From Colias croceus (taxonomy: Eukaryota > Arthropoda > Insecta > Lepidoptera > Pieridae), in the NCBI RefSeq assembly GCF_905220415.1, contig NC_059562.1:2805501-2869500 (forward strand): a DNA stretch of 64,000 bases. The letters are read 5' to 3'. A program made the translations under genes and the position numbers. The notes under the pieces are model-generated. The model did no database searches and was not told the DNA's origin. It saw nothing but the letters and a program-made list of their open reading frames with translations. Positions 32,999 through 42,100 of this stretch are shown here, piece after piece. Position 1 is the first letter of the stretch; each line of letters begins with the position of its first letter.

Positions 32999-33470
32999 TG
33001 TGCGCCGCCCTAATGTGTACTGGACGGGTGGGGAGTGTGTACCCGCCCTAATGTGTACTAGACGTGCGGGGAGTGTGTACCCGCCCTAATGTGTACTAGA
33101 CGTGCGGGGAGTGTGCACCCGCCCTAATGTGTACTAGACGTGTGTGTGCACCCGCCCTAAGGGCTACTAGACGTGTGGGGAGTGTGTACCAGCCTTGATA
33201 TGTACTAGACGTGTGAGTGTGTGCGCTCGCCCTAATGTGTACTAGACGTGTGGGGAGTGTGTACCCGCTCTAATATGTACTAGACGTGTGTGTGCACCCG
33301 CCCTAAGGGCTACTAGACGTGTGGGGAGTGTGTACCAGCCTTGATATGTACTAGACGTGTGAATGTGTGCGCTCGCCCTAATAAGTACTAGATGTGTGGG
33401 GGTGTGCACCCGCCCTAATGGGTACTAAACGAACTGCCCTAATGCAGGAGGGGATTGTGTGTAGCAGCCT
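32999..33470 (+). repeat. GC-rich tandem repeat in the Mitf 3' UTR
   Basis: Starting at the stop codon, units built on CGCCCTAATGTGTACTAGAC, then GTGTGGGGAGTGTGTACC, recur about eleven times. A higher-order period of 146 bp is visible: the CACCCGCCCTAAGGGCTAC unit appears at 33149 and 33295. Decayed units (GTGTGTACCAACCTT, GTGTGCACCCGCCTAA) continue to about 34000. Confidence 0.88.
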
Positions 33471-34057
33471 TAGGAGCGAGTGGGCACTGCGCGGAGTGTG
33501 AAAACCACCCATGAGAGCGTGAATAACTGCCCTAAGGTGGTGATGATAGTTTGCCTTAACATCGCCTTACGCTTGAATGTGTACGACAGCGTTAAGTTTA
33601 GAATGCGTGTGTACTCGCTTAACGTTGTGTCACCGATGGTGTGGATGTTGTGCACATGCCTTAACAGAGGTGTGTGTACCAACCTTCAAGAATGTGTTTC
33701 TCCTCAGTGCGTGCGCGTCGCTTGGTTGGTGTGTGCACCCGCCTAAAGCGAATGAAATGTATGCAGACTCTTACGAAATACACGTGACCATGAAAGATAT
33801 ACACGCTCGTGTATCCTGCGCATAAGCGGTGTACACACAACCTTTTGGCAGAAATTATAATGCACTGTATACATGACTTTATTTCAACACAGTTCTTATG
33901 CAGTGTCTACACAGTTACACACATTTATGCGTCGAGTAACGTCCTATCTTGTGCATACGTTTTTTTGGTGTGTGCACTAATCCTTATGAGAAGTGCCTTA
34001 ATATTGTGCTAGTGGTAAGGAACATTATTGTGTTGCGTCCACACAGATCCGAATAAA
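33471..34057 (+). terminator. Mitf 3' UTR with polyadenylation signal
   Basis: The stretch keeps degenerate TGTGYAC..GCCTTAA units. AATAAA at 34052-34057 (CCGAATAAAGAAC) is the first good poly(A) signal after the stop. Further AATAAA words at about 34373 and 35031 could serve longer forms. Several open frames here are repeat artefacts. Confidence 0.45.
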
Positions 34058-36200
34058 GAACTCTAATGGTGCATCCACACTGTGCTATTTCAGAATCCAA
34101 CTATTTACCTTATTGTAATATACAATCGTACTGTATCAAAAATATATATTTTTGTATAAAAGTTGACTATTGTTAAGGACTTGGCATCATTTTATAATGT
34201 AATATAAAGTTCTTTTGAACATTATAATAGTGCGTCAATACAGAGCCAATGTATTTTGACATAAAGTTGAATTTTAATACTTAATAATGGTTTTTGAAAC
34301 GGCATAAGAAAATACGGGATTGAATCCCATTGTTATACACAACTTCAACTAGAATCAAGAAAATACAATCAAAATAAAATTGTTAAACTTGTATGCAATA
34401 ATTTATTATTTGTCGTGAATCATGTTACTTTAAAATTTCAGCAATGTAAAGATATTTTATAAAATAAATCATATAGACCTCTTTCTATTTGTAAAATCCT
34501 TTATTTAAATTGTATATCTCATATAATTCTTAGCAAATTTTCATGTGCCTTAGATAAAGTTCAAAACATGGTTTAACTGTTACGAACAAGACTATGAGAA
34601 TTTAAAAATATATTTTTGTATTAAAAACTAAGTATACAAATGTTGAAAATATACACCGACTTATTTTAGTACTTTTACAAAAAATATTTTTTATTTAAAT
34701 AAAAAAAATAGACCATCAAGTTACATTTTTATAGTCTTATTGGATTTCTAAAGCTTAGACTATAATTTTTGGATTTTTTGAATATACTAAAAATAATACA
34801 CGTGTTTTGAAAAATAAACTTATAATAAAAAATATAATAAAACTTACGGTGCTCAAAAACCATGAAAGTGACAGAGGTGTAACATATAAATATTTTGTAT
34901 AAAATCTATTTTTATATCAAATGATATTTTTATTAAATAATGAATATTGTGAATATCCACTTTAGATACTTAATGTGATTGTACACCAAAATATGAGGTG
35001 CCATTGTTTTAAACAATATATAAAAAGACAATAAAATGAATTTTAACCTACTTAAATGGAGTGCTTATAAATTTCGAAACAATTTACGCCTAAAAAATAT
35101 TGTAAGTAATATTTTTGTGTTGCTTTTTCAATGATTTATCAAATGTTGTTTGTTTTTTATAAGCACGCTCGAATAAAAAAAAATACGAGTGACTTAAAAA
35201 ATTTGTCAAAAAATGTATTATTACATTTTTTTTAGTGCTGGATATGCTGTAAAATACGTAACTTAGGCATTTGTTATTAAAACACAGATTGTATAGTTAC
35301 CAGCTTAATTTTATTGATGTTTCACATCTCAGGGTTGCTATCTCCTATACTATTTAAGCAGTAACAATGCTAAAAGCGAAAAATTTTATAATTTTATGAA
35401 AATGAGGCGATGATATGATTTTATGTGTAATATTAGGTTGTCTTTGTGCGCGTTTAAATGTTAAAAATAAACTATATTTTTATGTAAGTATTAAAAATAT
35501 TTTTTACGCTTGCAAAGACACCCTGTATTTAAAATAACTAATGTACGGTGCTTCTCGACATATTTTGTCTGTAGAAATATTTTCAATATATATATTTTAC
35601 ATAGTAATATATAAAATTGTGATACATATGTTTTAGTTCAATATATAGATATTACCGAAGAGTGCCTTGATAGAAGATGTTTATTTTTAAGTATAATATT
35701 AATTTATTTGTTGAACAGAACACTAGTTAAGGTTTACACTTTGTTAAGTTTCTTGAAACGTGTTTTGGAAATGTTTTGTTTAAAAGGCCAGCACATTGAT
35801 GATTTTTGCTAGGAAAAATTAGATTACTTTGTTTCAAAACCATTTTGTATAGTAGAACATTTTTTTCATGTTTAAATTTTGAAATGTACACGTACATATT
35901 TATCGTTTTATATCTATGTTCGTTTTATATTTTATCATAAATTTAAAAGTCTGGCCGCTGTATTTATTTCTGTATAACGAGACCGACAAACAATTTGTGT
36001 GTGAATATTATTAAATAATTATTTAAACTTACCAATCTCAATCTTTAAGCAATACAGTACATGTAAGCAAAGACGCGGTCTGAAGCTAGTTACATGTACA
36101 TTATCGAACAAATGAATGTATTATATTATATAGGTCGGTGAGTTTCGTTGCAATAATTTATAATATGATAGAGAATTATTGTTTTCGATTTTATTATATA
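34058..36200. other. Very AT-rich sequence after Mitf
   Basis: The sequence is T-rich and A-rich in alternation with no open frame above noise. It may be an extended Mitf 3' UTR or intergenic spacer. GTGCATCCACACTGTG and GTGCGTCAATACAGAGCC near 34070-34245 look like a short repeated motif related to GCGTCCACACAGATCCG at 34035. Confidence 0.4.
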
Positions 36201-36602
36201 CAGGGTGTCTCAATCGGTATACTAAGCGCAAAGGGACTTGTAGTTTTGCATACACTGACGTAAAGTATAAAATACTTAAACAACAAAATTAAGTCACAAA
36301 TTGTTTGCTTAATTTTTCCTCAAAATCCATGTTTTCTTCTCTAGCTTCACGCAGCCGGCATATACCGCTTCGCTATTGTGAGCTTTTTGTCTATGAAAAC
36401 ATAATCTTAAACGATACCTCACGTGCTGGTGACAAAGTTGGGTGGGTTGCTTGTTAGGGGAGTACACATAGAGTTTTAAGAACTCATCTATTTGAAAAAA
36501 AAATTCGTCTGGAATTTTATAAGTCTTGTATTTTTTACGTACTCAGCGTATGCAAAACTACAAGTCCCTTCGAGCTTAGTCTACCAATAGTGGGACACCC
36601 TG
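36201..36602. mobile_element. MITE with about 60-bp inverted ends (CAGGGTGTC)
   Basis: It runs from CAGGGTGTCTCAATCGGTAT to a right end whose reverse complement is CAGGGTGTCCCACTATTGGT. Both arms continue into AAGGGACTTGTAGTTTTGCA. TA (in TATA) flanks both ends. 402 bp, no coding capacity, consistent with a Tc1/mariner-class non-autonomous element. Confidence 0.85.
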
Positions 36603-37121
36603 TATATAAAATGTATATTTTGTCGTGCCGTGGAGTTGTGTTATTCGCTCGCTTTTTATATATTTTTTTGTTTCAGTACATTCCAATACGGAATTTTATT
36701 TAGTATTTGTACTGTTTAATTATCTCATATGATAAAATGTTTTAATAAGTTTTATTATATATTTCTACGCCTTTATAGTATTATATAGTCTTCCAACTAA
36801 GTCTTATTGGATTAATGTCAGTACATTGCTATTTTCTTGGAGCGAAACGCACAAACTCAATTTTGTTCTAAGTATGAATGTTATTATATTATATGAGATT
36901 ATAAAAAATATTGTTGAAGTACAAAAGTAAATCAGGATTTACCAAAATATACTCGGCTTTTATTTATCCTTATAAACTGCTTCATCTATTCCACTGCAAT
37001 TATTAAAGATAGATAGTATAGTTAACTAATGATAGTGATAACAATATTATGTTTAAAACCACAGAACAGTCTTATTTTGCTTGAATTTGGAATAAAAAAG
37101 TCAACATGAACATTTTATATT

Positions 37122-37352
37122 TGAAGTGCAACTTCTTTATCGGGGTTGGAAAAAAAATAGTGTATCACTTTTTCGTTACGCGTGACATTTTTCCTTTACG
37201 CGCCATCTTTTTCTTATCCCTACCACGCGTGATTACGACGTATTTCTGTAAAGTTGCATATGTAAATTATTTTTTTGAAAAATAAGGTCACAAAGAAGTT
37301 TCACTTCTTACGTGTGTACACTAGTACACGCACACATTTTTTTTATAAGCCC
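37122..37352 (-). mobile_element. Short TIR element F, copy 2 (reverse)
   Basis: It reads GAAGTGCAACTTCTTTATCG, CTTATCCCTACCACGCGTG and AAGAAGTTTCACTTCTTACG. It is the reverse complement of 29080-29334 with scattered differences. The two copies bracket the last Mitf exons in inverted orientation. Confidence 0.7.
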
Positions 37353-39001
37353 TTCAATATGGGTATCAAATAAAAATTAAGAAACTGAGGTTCTAAATTC
37401 TAATAATTAGAATAAATTTTATACAAGTATACTAATAGGCTAGTAAGTACAAAAGATTGATCTATAATATTTTATTCTTTTAGTAATTAATTAATTATGG
37501 CTGGTACAATGTATACCTACTGTACACAATACAAAATACATGTACCAACAGTTTTGATATGATCTTCCTTTTTACACGCTTGCACCTACGAAATAATTGG
37601 AAATTTACAATTTATTATTTATATAAATAATTAGTATAGTTTTAAATTATTATCTGTGGAATATGTAAACTATAAAGATTGGCTTAACACAATCCGCACA
37701 TTATACACGCTACAAAATCTATGCAAAACATAATTTACGACGCCATTAAAATGCCCCATTTCCAAAAAGCGAACGACTGCGAATCGATTTCTATTTGACC
37801 ATGCAAAAATCCTTATTAATTCAAGCTGTCGCTTGCATAAAACCAATCGATCGGCACACTCCCTTAGAATGCACGAACTTGAAGCAAATGCATTTTTCCC
37901 CTAAAAATCAAATCTCGATTATTTTTATTCATCGAGCGCGGTAACAATGAAGCGTTTCAAATTTCCTAGAAATTTGCGTTTTTGCATAAAATGGTAGCGG
38001 CGCGTGCGACATACATTAAAATGTTTGTGACCATCATTTTTGTTTGTTAAGAATATTTATTTTCTGTAAAACATGCAGTAGGTAGGTATTGTGGTAGGTA
38101 TAATTTTATATTTTTTTCAAATTCAATAACTACTTAATTGTCTTTCTTAGGCTCTTATCTTTAAAAACTAAACAATATGTTGAAATCAAATCTATTATCA
38201 AGTTACACAAAATGAGAAATCTGAAATCTTAATATGTTATAATTTTTACCAACTTTAACGCTTACTTTTGTTTTATAAATCTGATATTACTCCTAACCTA
38301 TGTTTAAATTTAATTTTGAAAGCTTTAAACAACACACAAAATATTTAACTATTATTTATTCTTAAATGCACGACAATAAATGGTCACCCTACGCCTATTG
38401 TAATTGGAGTATATCCCGGATTCGATTGATAAAAGCGATACATTTTGTGTTTTTTTTTTACAAAATTTAAATAAAGTCCCGTTTGTAATAATAATGCATT
38501 TGCATGGGTCTCTTTTATGTTTGTGACCAGAGGGTGGAGAGCATTCTTTTTAATAATTGCACTTTTGTGACAAAAACTTGTAATATGAATAATATAACAG
38601 ATGCAACCGACCGAAACATTTAAATTAACGATTTTGAACTACTACTTTAATTACCTTTTTTCCGAAGATATTAATTATTAACCACAATACTCCGAAATAA
38701 AAATATTCGATACTATAAGTAATTTTCTTTAATTCATTTTTTTAATTCGTGTCTTTATCAATTTAGTACAAGAAGTTTAACATGGGTATTTTATTGCATA
38801 TATTTTGATGGCAAGGGTTTGCATAATTCAATAGAGTCAACCAAGAGTCAACTTATAAATTTGGACTACCTATCTGCGCCACCTAGCCTACTTACACATA
38901 ACACTATTTTACTATAATCACAGCATTTGTTTTAACTAACACAATAAAAACTCTTTAAACACATACATCATAAGTATATTTATCACAATATTTATTTACA
39001 C
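37353..39001. other. Spacer between Mitf and the scramblase gene
   Basis: 37680-38050 is less AT-rich, non-repetitive and full of distinct words (CAATCCGCACATTATACACG, GCATAAAACCAATCGATCGG, GCATAAAATGGTAGCGGCGC), as expected of a regulatory block. The rest is AT-rich. No gene is seen. Confidence 0.35.
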
Positions 39002-39064
39002 ATGACACCTGTCAACATAACGACAACATACATACGAACAAAATTCCCTGGTTATGAAGCATGA
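39002..39064 (+). CDS. Upstream ORF overlapping the scramblase start
   Basis: ATG at 39002 opens a 20-codon frame that ends in TGA at 39062-39064. It thus overlaps the first main ATG (39061) as ATGATG. If the mRNA begins upstream of it, such an arrangement would reduce or couple initiation at the main ORF. Transcript start is unknown. Confidence 0.3.
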   Translation: MTPVNITTTYIRTKFPGYEA

Positions 39065-39153
39065 TGATGCAGACTGCGCCGATCCCGGCCGCCCCGCAAG
39101 ATGCTGACGTCATCAAGGAGCCCCTCATAGAAGTCCCACGGCCGTTGGCTGAG
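39061..39153 (+). CDS. Scramblase exon 1 (start)
   Basis: Three consecutive ATGs (39061, 39064, 39067) start 31 residues, MMMQTAPIPAAPQDADVIKE then PLIEVPRPLAE. Ends phase 0 at GAG|GTATGT. Any of the three ATGs could serve. Confidence 0.65.
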
Positions 39154-42100
39154 GTATGTTTGTGAGTTTGTCTTGTACGCAGAAATGGATACTTACATAC
39201 TTTGCATACCTATAAATATTTAATTGATTAACTTTTCTAGTAAATAGGCGATACAACTATTTGATTTCTTTTCATATGGGATTTGGAGTTGGAGTTAAGT
39301 AGATAATTTGAATTAAAACTATGCATAAGTTTTATATTCCAGAACCCTAGAAAAAATAATATAAAATAAAGACTAGTATTTGCATCTACTGGAAAATTTA
39401 AACACCATCGATTTTAATACAGCGAAATTAAAGCTTCATTTGAAATAATAATATTATACAGTCGACTCTCGTTAATTCGAAACTCGAGGGACTCTCAAAA
39501 TATTACGAATTATCAAGAGTTTGAAATATCAAATGGTTCGAAATTTGTGAGAGGAAATAAATAAAACTTCGAATTATTAAATATTAATTGTAAATCAATT
39601 ATTTTATTTATTAAATGCTATTCTACAGTAACCGAATGATAACTAAACATACCAATTTGTTAGAAGTGTAAAGTCAAACTAATCATAACAAAAACAACGG
39701 CTCATTGAACAAGTTTGAACTTGTCACAAAATGTACCTACCTGACTACCTGCGTACAATTTTTCCGCCTCTTTCTCTCTGCAACTTTGAATTGTAGAGTG
39801 TTGGACGCCGATGAGTTCGAATTAACGCGTCGTTTTGTTATATAGCAATGGTATTTTCATTCGAATTACCAAGTGCACAAAAATGTATGGATTTAGTTCG
39901 AAATATAAAGAGATTTTGTAGGGACCTCGTGATAACTTTGAATTATAGAGAGGTTCGAATTATCGCAGGTTTGAATTAACGAGACTCGACTGTATTTACT
40001 TATATAACATTCTAGTCACGATAGAGATAGTAAAACCTAACAACAAAATCTTGATGAGCACACAAAGAAGTAGGACTAGGATTACAATAGAAATTTAAAC
40101 AAACAATAAAACATATTATGTGGAAATCTGTATTGTTTTAAATTTTAATCAATTCGTTAATATATTATTAATCTTAAAGTAGACGACATTTCAGTTTTAT
40201 TGTTTTATCGCAATAAGCAAAACTGCAATATTTGCTTTTATATGAAAACCAACTTTAAATAAAAAACAAATATTACAATCAATTTAAATTTTGTCGTAAA
40301 CAAGCATTAGGCTCTACCTCTACTTGCTATTATACAATTATTTTTATGGGCATTTTTAAGGTCACTCCAGAAACAGAAAATCTCTTAAGTGAGCTGACAG
40401 AAGTGGACCGTCTGTTAATCACCAAACGTCTGCGAGTGAAGGCTGTTCTATTTCTTCGAGGAAAGAAGAATCGCTTCTCTGTAAGAACTCCAGATCAGAA
40501 CTTGGTGTATACCGTTGAAGAGGAGAATAGGTAAGCCGTAAGTCATATATTACTGACCGGTTGAGTTAGATGGTTGTGACCCTGCCTTCCAAGCCAGAGG
40601 TCGTGGATTCGATTCCACCCAGGGAAAGTATTTGTGTGATGAACATAGATGTTTGCTCTGTGTGAGAGTGTTAATTATCTATTTAAGTATACATTTAAAA
40701 TTATGTATGTTTATCAGCCATCTGGTTTCCACAACACAAGCTAAAAGCTTGTTATGTAAACCGGGATCAGTTCACTTAAATATTTATTTAATTATTAATT
40801 ATTTATTTATATTCATAAAAGGTCAAACTATAATTTATAAGGTCCCATTATTCCGTTTAATACTGTGGTTCGAATTTTTACATAGCTCTACCGTAGGTAC
40901 ATAATATTTGAAAGAGCTTATAGATCGTTTATATCGATCAGTTCTCTGTTAAACAACTTTTAGTACTTAGCTTTTAGATAATTCACAATACGCACAGCGA
41001 AATAAAATGGATAAAATTGTTTTATAATTGTATAACTTTTCATTTCGCGCTCTGTGGTTACTATATATGTACGAAGTTATAAACCTACACATCATTGCTT
41101 TAAAATAAATTCTCATTTGTATTATAATATTTTCCTTTTCAAAATTCATAATATAATTATTTATTTATACGTGATATATATACTACTTTCGTATATTACG
41201 TAAAAGAAAACTGCGAATTAAGAATCTTATTTTGAAGCTTTTTTTAATGATGAAAATTCCATCTGTGGCTTTTTCTGAAAACCACTGCGTTTTGAATCTC
41301 CGACTGTTCCTTTTTTTTAAGAATAGTGAATAAACATAAATCAAACATTATCCATCGTATATAATTAAAAAAGCGTTATTTCTTTCAGTGCGATAAAGCT
41401 TTTTATGTTATATAAACTTTTCTTGTTTAAATTAACCTTTTTCACAGCTGGTGGGTTGGCTACTTCTGCTATGGTCTCCGACCCTTGCAGCTGAGGGTGT
41501 TCAACAGCTCCTCTGTCGAGGTGATGAGAATCAACCGGCCCTACGCCTGCACCTCCAGGGTGTTCCCGTGTCAACTACAGAATGTTGAGGTGATTTCTTA
41601 GTTCCTTAGTAAATGGCTAGTTTCAGTAAAAATCAACAGATATTATTACAGGTAAGGATTGATAGTTTGTTATACATTGCTTCCTTGTTATCATTCATTT
41701 GAAATTGTTATCCACAGATTACGTATCAGAGTTAGATATTGAAATTCTGCCAAAAACTTTTCTCTCCAATAAAGTGGCACAATCATATAAAATTGTCACC
41801 TGTAAAATCTCGAAATCGCAAATAACAATTTTTGAAATGGTTTCTTAGACGATATTCTAAGAGCTGTAGCAAAGGATTGAAAAATGGTGTAGGTCATGAT
41901 TTTTTCATGTGTTATCCATGTAGAGTTGGCACTTGGCTTTTTAATTATTACCTACTAGATTTCCGCCCGCGGCTTCGCCAGCGTTTGCAAAGGAAAACCC
42001 GCATAGTTCCCGTTCCCGTGGAATTTCCGGGATAAAAACTATCCTATGTGTTAATCCAAGTTACCCTCTATATGTGTGCTAAATTTCATTGTAATCGATT

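Noticed and set aside
40555..40640. tRNA-like box A and box B
   Set aside because: No acceptor stem or anticodon arm can be completed, and the sequence runs into an AT-rich tail; it is a SINE head.
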